From: Bacillota bacterium
Lineage (GTDB): Bacteria; Bacillota_I; Bacilli_A; Acholeplasmatales; Acholeplasmataceae
Direction of reading: 5' to 3'
Assembly (NCBI GenBank): GCA_006226985.1
Contig: SBGC01000185.1
Span: 1-16,329 of the forward strand
DNA length: 16,329 nt
Position numbers and translations under genes: made by a program. The notes beneath the pieces were generated by a model. That model saw only the letters and a list, made by a program, of their open reading frames with translations. It was not told where the DNA came from and searched no databases. This document shows, in pieces, positions 8,445 through 16,329 of the stretch. Each line of letters begins with the position of its first letter. Position 1 is the first letter of the stretch.

Positions 8445-10805
8445 ATGAGAGAAACACTACCATTAAATTTTGGCTGGTATTTTAGTAAGTTCCAAGACGA
8501 ACATCTAACAAAAAGCGATGTATCGATGTTTGAATGTGTTGATCTACCACACCACGCTGTTGAAATTCCTTTTAACAATTTTGATGAAAAAATGTTAGAA
8601 GGTCTTTTCACATATATCAAAGACATTGATGTGAAAGACACTTGGAAAGAACGAAAAGTCATTTTACGATTTGAAGGTGTCGCTCATCAAGCACATATCT
8701 ATCTCAATAAAAAACTAATTTCACATCATCAAGGTGGTTACACCCCTTTTGAAATAGACTTGACTGAGCATCTCATTTATGGAAAAAACAATGAGATCAT
8801 GGTTAAAGTAGATAGCCATGAAGACCCACTCATACCTCCATTCGGTGGTGTTGTTGATTATCTTGGTTACAGTGGAATTTATCGCGAAGTCTCACTCATT
8901 ATTTTAGATAGACATTATATGAGTGATATTTTTGTCCATACAGACGGAAAAAGTAGAATTTATATCGAAACTACCCTATCAAAACCAGAAGGAATACTCA
9001 TCTATAAGATAAAAGATAAGGATCAACAAGTTGTTTCAAAAGGGATGATGATCGTTGATCAACATGTCATGAAGACAGAAACATTTATTGAACAACCTGA
9101 ACGATGGGATATCGATAACCCATATCTATACACTGTTGAATTGCATTATGAAGTTAATACAAAATTAGTTGATTCAAAGAATATTAAAACAGGTATTCGT
9201 CGTGCAGTTTTTGAAAAAGATGGTTTTTATTTAAATGATAAAAAAGTAAAACTCATTGGACTCAATCGTCATCAAAGTTATCCCTATGTTGGCTATGCAA
9301 TGCCAAAATCCATGCAATACGAAGATGCAGATATCTTAAAATATGATTTAGGACTCAATATCGTTAGAACATCTCATTATCCACAGTCCATTCATTTTTT
9401 AAATCGCGCAGATGAGATTGGTCTTTTAGTTTTTGAAGAAATTCCCGGGTGGCAACATATCGGAAATGAGACATGGAAAAAACAATCACTTCATGATCTA
9501 GAAGAAATGATTATCAGAGATCGAAATCACCCATCCATTATTTTATGGGGTGTTAGAATTAATGAATCTCCTGATGACCACAACTTCTATTTTGAGACAA
9601 ATAAACTTGCTAGAACACTTGATCCAACACGCCAAACAGGTGGTGTTAGAAACATCCAATTTTCAGAGTTTTTAGAAGATGTTTATACCTATAATGATTT
9701 TTCTCACACAGGACAAAATGCAGGATTAGATCCTAAAAAGAAGATTACAAAAGATGTACCATATTTTGTTACTGAATATAATGGACATATGTTTCCAACA
9801 AAACGATATGATCATGAATCTAAACGACTTGAACATACAAAAAGACATTTCAATGTTTTAAATACGATGATGGATATGAATAATGACATCGCTGGATCAA
9901 TCGGTTGGTGTATGAATGACTATAATACACACCAGGAATTTGGTTCGGGTGATAAGATTTGTTATCATGGTGTTTTAGATATGTTTAGAATACCAAAAAT
10001 TGCAGCTTATGCTTATGCTTCTCAACATCATAAAGGTGATGTCATGGAAGTCTTATCAACGATGAATTTAGGAGAATATCAAGGTGGACTACTTCCTGAA
10101 GTTTATATAGCAACCAATCTTGATTACGTAAAACTCTTTAAGAATGATACATACATTGATACATTCTATCCCGATAAAAAGACATATCCACATTTAGTGC
10201 ACCCACCAATTGTCATTAAAGATTTTATTGGTGAATCGTTAGCTCTTCAAGAAAACATGAAGAAAAAAGATGCAGAAAAAGTTAAACAAGTATTTAAAGC
10301 GATTAGTACTTATGGTAATAGATTACCTCTATCATATAAGTTAAAGATGTTATTCTTACTAAAGAAATATAAGATGACTATTGATCAAGGAATCAAAATG
10401 TTTTATAAGTACACATCAGGATGGGGTTCAGAAAAACTCAAGTATCGTTTTGAAGGATATAAAGATAACATCTTAGTGAAAGAAGTTGTCAAAGAAAATA
10501 TATCAAAGACTTCTTATGAATTATCTTCAAAAAGAGATCATTTAGTGATTGATGACACATATGATGTTCTTGCCTTTCATGTCAAAAAAGTAGATAGTTC
10601 AAATCAGTTAGTACCTTACGCTTTCGATGCATTCAAGATTGAAGTGAGTGGTGCGATTCAACTCATTGGACCCAATCAACTTTCTTTAGTTGGAGGAGCT
10701 ATCGGTTTTTATGTTAAATCCGTTGAACAAGGGGTAGGACATATTAAGATTGTATTTAATGATACTATCATAGAAAGACAGGTGATAGTTCGTGATTCAA
10801 GATAA
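8445..10805 (+). CDS. GH2 family beta-glycosidase (beta-galactosidase-like)
   Basis: Predicted cytoplasmic retaining beta-glycosidase of 786 residues. The GH2 layout is clear: a jelly-roll sugar-binding domain (about 1-155, with GVAHQAHIYLNKKL and PPFGGVVDYLGYSGIYREV), an immunoglobulin-like domain (about 156-255) and a TIM barrel (about 256-530). The barrel begins FYLNDKKVKLIGLNRHQ; its acid/base Glu374 is in LWGVRINES and its nucleophile Glu444 in FVTEYNGHMFPTK. The form INES/TEYNGH differs from classical LacZ, so it belongs to another GH2 branch. Beta-galactosidase is the first guess; beta-glucuronidase or another beta-glycosidase is possible. A mainly helical, lysine-rich stretch at about 600-660 interrupts the C-terminal beta domains. 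The start has GAGGTGA at 8435-8441, which includes the last bases of the upstream stop; its own end overlaps the GH3 gene by 14 nt. Confidence 0.88.
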   Translation: MRETLPLNFGWYFSKFQDEHLTKSDVSMFECVDLPHHAVEIPFNNFDEKMLEGLFTYIKDIDVKDTWKERKVILRFEGVAHQAHIYLNKKLISHHQGGYTPFEIDLTEHLIYGKNNEIMVKVDSHEDPLIPPFGGVVDYLGYSGIYREVSLIILDRHYMSDIFVHTDGKSRIYIETTLSKPEGILIYKIKDKDQQVVSKGMMIVDQHVMKTETFIEQPERWDIDNPYLYTVELHYEVNTKLVDSKNIKTGIRRAVFEKDGFYLNDKKVKLIGLNRHQSYPYVGYAMPKSMQYEDADILKYDLGLNIVRTSHYPQSIHFLNRADEIGLLVFEEIPGWQHIGNETWKKQSLHDLEEMIIRDRNHPSIILWGVRINESPDDHNFYFETNKLARTLDPTRQTGGVRNIQFSEFLEDVYTYNDFSHTGQNAGLDPKKKITKDVPYFVTEYNGHMFPTKRYDHESKRLEHTKRHFNVLNTMMDMNNDIAGSIGWCMNDYNTHQEFGSGDKICYHGVLDMFRIPKIAAYAYASQHHKGDVMEVLSTMNLGEYQGGLLPEVYIATNLDYVKLFKNDTYIDTFYPDKKTYPHLVHPPIVIKDFIGESLALQENMKKKDAEKVKQVFKAISTYGNRLPLSYKLKMLFLLKKYKMTIDQGIKMFYKYTSGWGSEKLKYRFEGYKDNILVKEVVKENISKTSYELSSKRDHLVIDDTYDVLAFHVKKVDSSNQLVPYAFDAFKIEVSGAIQLIGPNQLSLVGGAIGFYVKSVEQGVGHIKIVFNDTIIERQVIVRDSR

Positions 10806-13131
10806 GAAAGAAAAAGTTGGATTACTTGATGGTCTTGATGTGTGGCATACAAAACCTGTTTTAGGTTTACCAAAAGTTTTGATGACTGATGGACCTCATG
10901 GATTAAGAAAACAACTTGATGTTAAAGATCATTTAGGGAAAAAAGGAAGCGTTCCTTCAACATGTTTTCCCACAGCCAGTCTTTTAGCGTGTAGTTTTGA
11001 TCGCCAGTTGTTAAAAGAAGTTGGTCAAGGTATTGCTTATGAAGCGAAAGCTCACCAGGTTCATATGGTATTAGGACCTGGCATTAATATTAAAAGAAGT
11101 CCTTTATGTGGTAGAAATTTTGAATATTTCTCGGAAGATCCTTATTTAACTGGAGAATTAGCAGCATCTTATGTTCGTGGTGTTGAAGATGAAGGCATTG
11201 GGACATCAGTCAAGCATTTCTTTTGTAATAATCAAGAAAAAAATCGCTTTTTTATCGATAGTATCGTCGATGAACGAACGATGCATGAAATCTATTTAAG
11301 TGCATTTAAAAGAGTCGTTAAAGAAAACCCTGCATCCATCATGGCATCCTATAATAAAATCAATGGTTTTTATGGCACTGAGTCGCCAATCATCAACGAC
11401 GTCTTAAGAAACACATGGGGATTTAAAGGAATTGTTGTCAGTGATTGGGGAGCAATATCTAATCGCGTGAGTAGTCTTAAAGCTGGATGTGATTTAGAAA
11501 TGCCATCATCGATGGGATACCACGAAAAAGAATTAATGATAGCAAGCGAAGAAGACCCCATCTTAGAACAAGCCATAGAATCATCATTTGATAGAATGTC
11601 ATCATTTGCTAAAACATATGGAAAAAATAAACATGATTCATATGATATTGATTCGCATCATAGACTAGCAATCAAAGCTGCTGCTGAGTCCATGGTCTTG
11701 CTTAAAAATGAAGACGTATTACCTTTAAAGCTACGGGAAAAAGTTTTAATCGTTACAGGATTTGATGAAAACATTAGATATCAAGGTGGTGGTTCATCAC
11801 ATATCAATCCCACAAAATTAGATAACATTAAAGACATTTATCAACAGTACAGTTCACAAATTAAATTAACCAAAGGTTTTCGAATAGATCAAGATTCTGA
11901 TGATCAAGCTTTAATTGATGAAGCATTACTTCAAGCAGTTAAAGCGGATAAAGTTGTTTTAATACTTGGATTAACGGATGCGATGGAAACTGAAGGTTTT
12001 GATCGCACGCACTTAAATCTTCCAAGGAATCAAATCAATTTACTACAGAGAGTGACACAAATTCATCCTGAAGTTATTGTAGTTGTTTTAGGTGGTTCAG
12101 TTGTAAACTTAAATTTTGAACCACATATTAAAGGACTTATACAAGCATACTTAGGAGGACAAGGTGCAGCAACGGCTATCTTTGATATCCTCTATGGAAA
12201 AACAAATCCTTCAGGAAGACTTGCTGAAACATGGATAGATGATATCAATCAATGCAATGTAACACTCACAAATGATAATCATGCAGTCTACTATGATGAA
12301 TCAATTTATGTTGGATATCGTTATTATTCATCTTATAACAAACCTGTTCATTTTCCATTTGGTTATGGATTATCCTATAGTAAGATAACATACCAAGATT
12401 TTAAAATCATTGATAACAAAGATTCATTTATTGTATCGATGAAGCTTAAAAATGAGGGTCCATATCAGGCTAAAGAAGTTATACAGGTCTATATTGAAAA
12501 CAACGTATCATCGCTACATAAGGCGAAAAGAGAGTTAAAAGCATTTGACAAAATGCATCTTGAAATAAATGAAGAAAGAGAAATATCTATCACTTTACCT
12601 AAAACAGCATTTGAAGTATATGATACGGAAACAAAATCGTTTGTTATTGAAAAAGGACTTTATAAAATACAGGTAGCAAAACATGTTAATGAGATTTTAT
12701 ATGAAGAAGCCTTTGAAATAGATGGCGTTGAATTAATATACTTACAAACATCCTATCAAAAAGAGTCCTATGATACATCTGACTTTGAAAGATTATACAA
12801 ACAAGCACTACCTCCTAGAAACATCAAGAAGAAAAGACCTTACACAACAAACTCAACACTAGAAGACCTTTCTCAAACATTTATTGGGAGAAAAATTGCA
12901 AAAATGATTTTAAAAGAAGGTCAAAAAGCTATGGCTGATGTCACCGATCCTTGGATGGTTGAAGTTGCAAAAAAGACACTTTTAGAAACACCACTAAGAA
13001 TGCTTGCACTCTTTAGTGATGGTAGTGTAAGTTTTAATATGTTAGAAGGCATTATCGATTTAGCAAATCTAAAAATTTTAAAAGGCATCAAAAAACTGAT
13101 GAAAGATAAGAAGGATAAAAAACATGAATGA
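10792..13131 (+). CDS. GH3 family beta-glucosidase-type enzyme
   Basis: Predicted cytoplasmic retaining beta-glycosidase of 779 residues. The TIM barrel (about 1-275) starts with a substrate-binding MTDGPHGLRKQ (31-41), then GRNFEYFSEDP, VKHF (140-143) and VVSDWG with nucleophile Asp218. The alpha/beta sandwich (about 290-500) carries TEGFDRTHLNLP with likely acid/base Glu401. FPFGYGLSYS opens a fibronectin-III-like domain (about 521-640). A further C-terminal segment of about 130 residues (650-779), helical and basic at its end, resembles tails seen in some Firmicutes GH3 enzymes. The start is GTG at 10792: the conserved GLLDGLDVWHTKP begins within the first residues and no better start exists upstream. 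AGGTGAT lies before it inside the GH2 gene, giving a 14-nt overlap. Family members may act on beta-glucosides, beta-xylosides or N-acetylglucosaminides; beta-glucoside is most likely. Confidence 0.92.
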   Translation: MIQDKKEKVGLLDGLDVWHTKPVLGLPKVLMTDGPHGLRKQLDVKDHLGKKGSVPSTCFPTASLLACSFDRQLLKEVGQGIAYEAKAHQVHMVLGPGINIKRSPLCGRNFEYFSEDPYLTGELAASYVRGVEDEGIGTSVKHFFCNNQEKNRFFIDSIVDERTMHEIYLSAFKRVVKENPASIMASYNKINGFYGTESPIINDVLRNTWGFKGIVVSDWGAISNRVSSLKAGCDLEMPSSMGYHEKELMIASEEDPILEQAIESSFDRMSSFAKTYGKNKHDSYDIDSHHRLAIKAAAESMVLLKNEDVLPLKLREKVLIVTGFDENIRYQGGGSSHINPTKLDNIKDIYQQYSSQIKLTKGFRIDQDSDDQALIDEALLQAVKADKVVLILGLTDAMETEGFDRTHLNLPRNQINLLQRVTQIHPEVIVVVLGGSVVNLNFEPHIKGLIQAYLGGQGAATAIFDILYGKTNPSGRLAETWIDDINQCNVTLTNDNHAVYYDESIYVGYRYYSSYNKPVHFPFGYGLSYSKITYQDFKIIDNKDSFIVSMKLKNEGPYQAKEVIQVYIENNVSSLHKAKRELKAFDKMHLEINEEREISITLPKTAFEVYDTETKSFVIEKGLYKIQVAKHVNEILYEEAFEIDGVELIYLQTSYQKESYDTSDFERLYKQALPPRNIKKKRPYTTNSTLEDLSQTFIGRKIAKMILKEGQKAMADVTDPWMVEVAKKTLLETPLRMLALFSDGSVSFNMLEGIIDLANLKILKGIKKLMKDKKDKKHE

Positions 13132-14590
13132 TGTGAAAGTTAGTAAACGAACGAAGTTTACCTATGCTGGTTCAGGTGTAGGTAGGGATATGATGTATGC
13201 CTTATATTCCAATTTCTTATTGATATTCTTTATCGAAGCAATCGGTGTTCAAGATTGGGAACTTCGAATGATTGGGTATGTGATTGCAGCTGCACGTGTA
13301 TGGGATGCTATCAATGATCCGATGATGGGTGTTATTATCGATAACACGCACTCTAAATTTGGTAAATTTAAACCATGGATCTTAGCAGGGGCTATATCAT
13401 CAGCCATCATCTTCTTCCTATTATTCCAAAACTTTCAGTTAACAGGTGTTGCGTTTGTTGCAGTTTATGGATCTCTTTATTTCTTATCAGGTATGGCATT
13501 TACCATGAATGATATCTCGTATTGGTCCATGTATCCATCGCTAACTACTAATCCAAAAGAACGAGAATCGATTGGTTCACTCGCGAGAATATTTGCAAGT
13601 ATTGGTATGTTTTTAATTATTGCTACAGTACCTATTCTTTATCAAAATGCAAGCATGGGTCGTGCTCAAGCATTTTCTATCATTGCACTTGTTGTTTGTT
13701 TGATTTATTTAATTTCACAAGTTATTCTTGTTGTTTTTGTTAAACAACCCAAAAATAGAATCGCTGAAATAAACCAACAAAAAACAACCTTAAAAGACAT
13801 GTTTAAAATTATTGCTAAAAATGATCAATTACTTGTTATTATTGTTTCTATATTACTTTTTAATACAGGTTATTTTATTACAGCTCAATTAGGATTAATT
13901 TTCTTCAATTATGATTTCAATAAATACGGTGGAGGAGAATTTTTAATTTTCTCAGTCATTTTAGCAGTAAGTCAGTTATCTGCATTATCTCTATTCCCAA
14001 TATTAGCTAAAAAAATGACAAGAAAACGTATTTTTGGTATAGCGATTATTATGATTGTCATTGGATATGCCATTTTCATGAGTGTTAATTATGTTTTACC
14101 GATGAATATGCTAATCATTGGTTTAGCAGGTCTAGTACTGTTTAGTGGACAAGGTTTTATTCAAGTACTCGTTTTAGTCATGTTAGCTGATACGATTGAA
14201 TATGGACAATGGAAACTTGGAACTAGAAACGAGAGTGTTGTGTTTGCGATTAATCCATTTGTTACGAAGATGGCTACTGCTATACAAACGCTTGTCTTAA
14301 CGCAAACATTAACAAGATCTGGATTAAACAGGTTAGTGATTAACCCAACGACAGAATTTGTTGAAAACAATCCAGGTGTTGATAATGAAGTCATTCGTGA
14401 TTTTATCGCAAGCAGAGTAACACCTGAGATGTTACTCAGTTTAAGAGTATCCATGATTGTTATTCCACTTATCTTAATTGTTTTATCGTATGTGATTTAT
14501 CGATTGAAGTATAAAATCGATGATAAAATGTATCAAGAGATTACAAAAGATTTAGAGTTAAGAGCACTAGAAGAAGGAAAAGTTGCATAA
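13124..14590 (+). CDS. GPH-family (MelB-like) cation:sugar symporter
   Basis: Membrane carrier of the glycoside-pentoside-hexuronide:cation family in the MFS fold, predicted to bring oligosaccharides or glycosides in with sodium or protons. It has 488 residues and about 12 hydrophobic segments with a central loop near 205-225. The family signature DAINDPMMG-x-IID with GKFKPWIL (61-87) is intact. By memory of E. coli MelB, Asp22, Asp61, Asp65 and Asp130 stand where its Asp19, Asp55, Asp59 and Asp124 bind sugar and cation; this alignment is inferred, not computed. ADTIEYGQWKLGTRNES (355-371) is a second family block. AAGGA at 13111-13115 serves the ATG, which overlaps the GH3 gene by 8 nt. It is the only transporter in the operon, so it probably feeds all four hydrolases. 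Confidence 0.94.
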   Translation: MNDVKVSKRTKFTYAGSGVGRDMMYALYSNFLLIFFIEAIGVQDWELRMIGYVIAAARVWDAINDPMMGVIIDNTHSKFGKFKPWILAGAISSAIIFFLLFQNFQLTGVAFVAVYGSLYFLSGMAFTMNDISYWSMYPSLTTNPKERESIGSLARIFASIGMFLIIATVPILYQNASMGRAQAFSIIALVVCLIYLISQVILVVFVKQPKNRIAEINQQKTTLKDMFKIIAKNDQLLVIIVSILLFNTGYFITAQLGLIFFNYDFNKYGGGEFLIFSVILAVSQLSALSLFPILAKKMTRKRIFGIAIIMIVIGYAIFMSVNYVLPMNMLIIGLAGLVLFSGQGFIQVLVLVMLADTIEYGQWKLGTRNESVVFAINPFVTKMATAIQTLVLTQTLTRSGLNRLVINPTTEFVENNPGVDNEVIRDFIASRVTPEMLLSLRVSMIVIPLILIVLSYVIYRLKYKIDDKMYQEITKDLELRALEEGKVA

Positions 14591-14628
14591 AAAAAGCTTG
14601 GGTTAGGTCTCTAACTCAAGCCTTTTTT
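14589..14628. terminator. Bidirectional terminator between the sugar operon and hslO
   Basis: An 11-bp stem, GCTTGGGTTAG (14596-14606) with CTAACTCAAGC (14611-14621), has one G-U wobble and a GTCT loop. Seven As stand on the left (14589-14595) and six Ts on the right (14623-14628), so it can stop both the plus-strand sugar operon and minus-strand hslO. It begins within the symporter stop codon and contains the hslO stop and last codons, an economical convergent arrangement. Confidence 0.9.
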
Positions 14629-15503
14629 CTTGATATTTGAATGTCTTTTAATTCATCTTTTGAAAATATATATTTTTTCTTGCAGAAATGACACTCTATC
14701 TCCGCTTGTCCATCTTCATGGATGAGTGAATGCAGTGTTTCATCATCTAAAGCAGATAATGATCGTGCAAATCCATCTTTTGAGCAGTGACATGTATAGG
14801 AGATAGGCTGTTTTCTTAAGATATGTTCGGTATTGTTTGCAAGAAGTGATAAAATTTCTTCTGGTGTTTTACCTTCATGGATGAGTGTAGACATCGGAGG
14901 TAATTTTTGAATAAGTGATTCAATGTAGGTAATCGTTTCTTCCGTAACATTTGGCATGAGTTGCAAGATATAACCACCACTTGCTAAACACGTTTGATCA
15001 GTATTGACTAAAACGCCAAGACCAACGGATGCTGGTGTTTGTTCAGAAGTAGCGAAATAATAGGTAAAATCATCACCGATTTCTCCTGTTTGAAGTTCTG
15101 ATGAAGATGTGAAGTAATCTTTCATACCTAAATCTTTCGTTATATGAAGAAAACCACTGCCTACGGCTTGTCCGACATTTAATTTTCCTTTTTTAGGACC
15201 ATCTTCATATTTTAGATACACATGAGGGTATTGAATTTCAGCACGAACTTCACCTAAGTGATTACTTTCTACAAGCATCGTACCCACAGGTCCATCACCT
15301 TTGATTCTTAAGGTGATTCGCTCACCCTCTTTATACATTAAACCCATCATGGCTGATACGGTTAAAAAGCGACCTAAAGCAGCGGTAGCTGTTGGCCATG
15401 TATCGTGAATCTTTCTCGCTTCTTCGACTAATTTAGTTGAAGATGCAACATATATTCTTACGGTTTGATTATAAGCGGTTGCAATAATTGCATAGTCTTT
15501 CAT
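14616..15503 (-). CDS. hslO: Redox-regulated chaperone Hsp33
   Basis: Cytoplasmic holdase activated by oxidation, protecting proteins from aggregation under oxidative and heat stress. From ATG 15503 the protein has 295 residues, normal for the family. The N-terminal domain shows GRFLTVSAMMG, LRIKGDGPVGTMLVES and VGSGFLHITKDLGMKDYF; the C-terminal redox zinc site has Cys238-x-Cys240 (CHC) and Cys271-x-x-Cys274 (CHFC), all four ligands present. The frame is open to an ATG at 15524, but ATG 15503 has AAAAGGA about 8 nt upstream and matches the family N-terminus (MKDYAIIATAYN), while 15524 has no Shine-Dalgarno sequence. It is transcribed towards the sugar operon and away from dusB. Confidence 0.96.
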   Translation of the reverse strand: MKDYAIIATAYNQTVRIYVASSTKLVEEARKIHDTWPTATAALGRFLTVSAMMGLMYKEGERITLRIKGDGPVGTMLVESNHLGEVRAEIQYPHVYLKYEDGPKKGKLNVGQAVGSGFLHITKDLGMKDYFTSSSELQTGEIGDDFTYYFATSEQTPASVGLGVLVNTDQTCLASGGYILQLMPNVTEETITYIESLIQKLPPMSTLIHEGKTPEEILSLLANNTEHILRKQPISYTCHCSKDGFARSLSALDDETLHSLIHEDGQAEIECHFCKKKYIFSKDELKDIQISRKKA

Positions 15504-15526
15504 GGTATCATTCCTTTTCAACATTC

Positions 15527-15535
15527 ATTGTAGCA
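15527..15535 (-). promoter_or_regulatory. Extended -10 promoter of hslO
   Basis: On the minus strand it reads TGCTACAAT, a one-mismatch -10 with an upstream TG. It stands 23 nt before the chosen hslO start, so the transcript would begin close to the AAAAGGA ribosome-binding site. The -35 position (TCGTTA) is poor. Confidence 0.55.
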
Positions 15536-15558
15536 TAATTGCATGATAATAACGAATA

Positions 15559-15567
15559 TGATACAAT
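15559..15567 (+). promoter_or_regulatory. Extended -10 promoter of dusB
   Basis: Reads TGATACAAT with TTGCAT (15539-15544) at a 17-nt spacing, matching only the TTG of the -35 consensus. Its mirror copy drives hslO. The predicted transcript would start at about 15573-15575, at or next to the AGGTG ribosome-binding site at 15573-15577, giving a very short leader. Confidence 0.55.
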
Positions 15568-15583
15568 GAATCAGGTGATAAAA

Positions 15584-16329
15584 TTGGCATATAAAATTGG
15601 AAACATGACAATTGAAAATAAAGTCATTCTCGCTCCTATGGCTGGTGTATCCAACAGTCCTTTTCGCATATTATCTAGAAAATATGGTGCCGGTGTCGTC
15701 TATGCTGAAATGGTTTCAGATAAGGGACTACTCCATAAAAATGAAAAAACAAGAAAACTTCTTTATATGACCGACTATGAAAAACCCATGGCTCAACAAA
15801 TCTTTGGTAGTGATCTAGAAACCATGGTTGAAGCAGCCGTTTATATTGATAAACATAGTAATTGCGATATCATCGATATCAACATGGGATGTCCTGTACC
15901 TAAGGTTGCTATTAGGGCACAAGCAGGAGCATCACTGATGAAAAATCCTGATTTAATTTATGATATCGTCAAAGCGATCAAAGAAAAAGTGTCAAAACCT
16001 GTCACTGTTAAAATAAGAAGCGGTTGGGATTTTGATTCAGTTAATGCAGTTGAAGTAGCTAAGCGAATTGAAGAAGCAGGTGCGGATGCGATTACTGTAC
16101 ACGCAAGAACAAGGTCTCAAGGTTACAGTGGTAAAGCTGATTTAGATGTGATTAAAGCAGTTAAAGAAAGTGTGAAGATACCTGTTTTTGGTAATGGTGA
16201 TGTCATTGATGGACCATCAGCTAAAAAAATGCTTGAATATACAAAATGTGATGCAGTGATGGTTGGTCGAGCAGCACTTGGTAATCCTTGGATTTTTAGA
16301 GAAATTAATGCATATTTGGAAGATGGAAC
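15584..16329 (+). CDS. dusB: tRNA-dihydrouridine synthase DusB (3' end outside window)
   Basis: FMN-dependent enzyme that reduces specific uridines of tRNA to dihydrouridine. The window holds 248 codons, about three quarters of a usual 320-340 residue protein. Seen: ILAPMAGVSNSPFR (15-28), AEMVSDKGL (41-49), INMGCPVPKV with catalytic Cys103 (99-108), VKIRSGWD, TVHARTRSQGYSGKADL (171-187) with His173, and the phosphate-binding NGD...GRAALGNPWIF (204-238). I chose the TTG start at 15584: AGGTG at 15573-15577 lies 6 nt before it, and MAYKIGNMTIENKVILAPM matches the family N-terminus. An in-frame ATG at 15566 lies upstream but has no Shine-Dalgarno sequence and overlaps the predicted -10 box. In Bacillus hslO and dusB also lie in the ftsH neighbourhood; here they are divergent. 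Confidence 0.95.
   Translation, partial: MAYKIGNMTIENKVILAPMAGVSNSPFRILSRKYGAGVVYAEMVSDKGLLHKNEKTRKLLYMTDYEKPMAQQIFGSDLETMVEAAVYIDKHSNCDIIDINMGCPVPKVAIRAQAGASLMKNPDLIYDIVKAIKEKVSKPVTVKIRSGWDFDSVNAVEVAKRIEEAGADAITVHARTRSQGYSGKADLDVIKAVKESVKIPVFGNGDVIDGPSAKKMLEYTKCDAVMVGRAALGNPWIFREINAYLEDG

Larger units (their letters stand above)
15523..15571. repeat. Inverted repeat with mirrored promoters between hslO and dusB
   Basis: The left arm 15523-15537 and right arm 15557-15571 are complementary at 14 of 15 positions, with a 19-nt spacer. The inner ten bases of match, ATTCATTGTA and TACAATGAAT, are perfect. Each arm carries a TACAAT-type -10 pointing outwards. It could be an operator acting on both genes, or simply two copies of the same promoter sequence. 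Confidence 0.7.

Noticed and set aside
14161..14454. Minus-strand open frame of 97 codons
   Set aside because: It is antisense to the symporter's conserved second motif and last membrane segments; no ribosome-binding site or homologous motif.
15566..15568. In-frame ATG as dusB start
   Set aside because: It lacks a Shine-Dalgarno sequence and overlaps the -10 box; TTG 15584 has AGGTG at proper spacing and gives the family N-terminus.

Overview
The window looks like the chromosome of a low-GC Bacillota or Mollicutes bacterium. It is A+T-rich, codon choice favours TTA, CAA and GAA, and Shine-Dalgarno sequences are strong. TGA is used as a stop codon (three of the five sugar genes and hslO end in it) and tryptophans are TGG. 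This argues against a UGA-Trp Mycoplasma and fits Acholeplasma-like Mollicutes or a related wall-bearing group; the exact taxon cannot be fixed from the sequence alone.

Layout. Positions 1-3749 (minus strand) hold a tight housekeeping operon, tilS-hpt-ftsH, in the order known from Bacillus; ftsH runs off the left edge. A 106-bp divergent promoter region separates it from maf (3856-4410, plus strand), which ends in a short hairpin terminator. Positions 4502-14590 are one five-gene sugar-use operon on the plus strand: a GH13 alpha-glucosidase of the oligo-1,6-glucosidase type, a GH36 alpha-galactosidase, a GH2 beta-glycosidase, a GH3 beta-glucosidase-type enzyme and a GPH-family (MelB-like) cation:sugar symporter. 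Its genes overlap or lie within 8 nt of each other. A bidirectional terminator separates it from convergent hslO (Hsp33, minus strand). hslO shares a nearly symmetric divergent promoter region with dusB (tRNA-dihydrouridine synthase), which runs off the right edge. No intergenic gap exceeds 110 bp, and I see no RNA genes, insertion sequences or CRISPR.

How the genes work together. None of the four hydrolases has a visible signal peptide, so the simplest model is uptake of intact small oligosaccharides by the symporter and cytoplasmic cleavage of alpha-1,6-glucosyl, alpha-galactosyl and two kinds of beta-glycosyl bonds. No regulator, PTS component or sugar kinase is encoded in the operon.

Most noteworthy: (1) an abrupt change in base composition and codon use inside ftsH near positions 385-425, where the 3' part is GC-richer and has no TTA leucine codons; (2) a near-perfect inverted repeat carrying mirrored extended -10 elements between hslO and dusB; (3) a dyad over the -10 box of the sugar operon; (4) the mixed alpha/beta glycosidase set with a MelB-like carrier and no local regulator.
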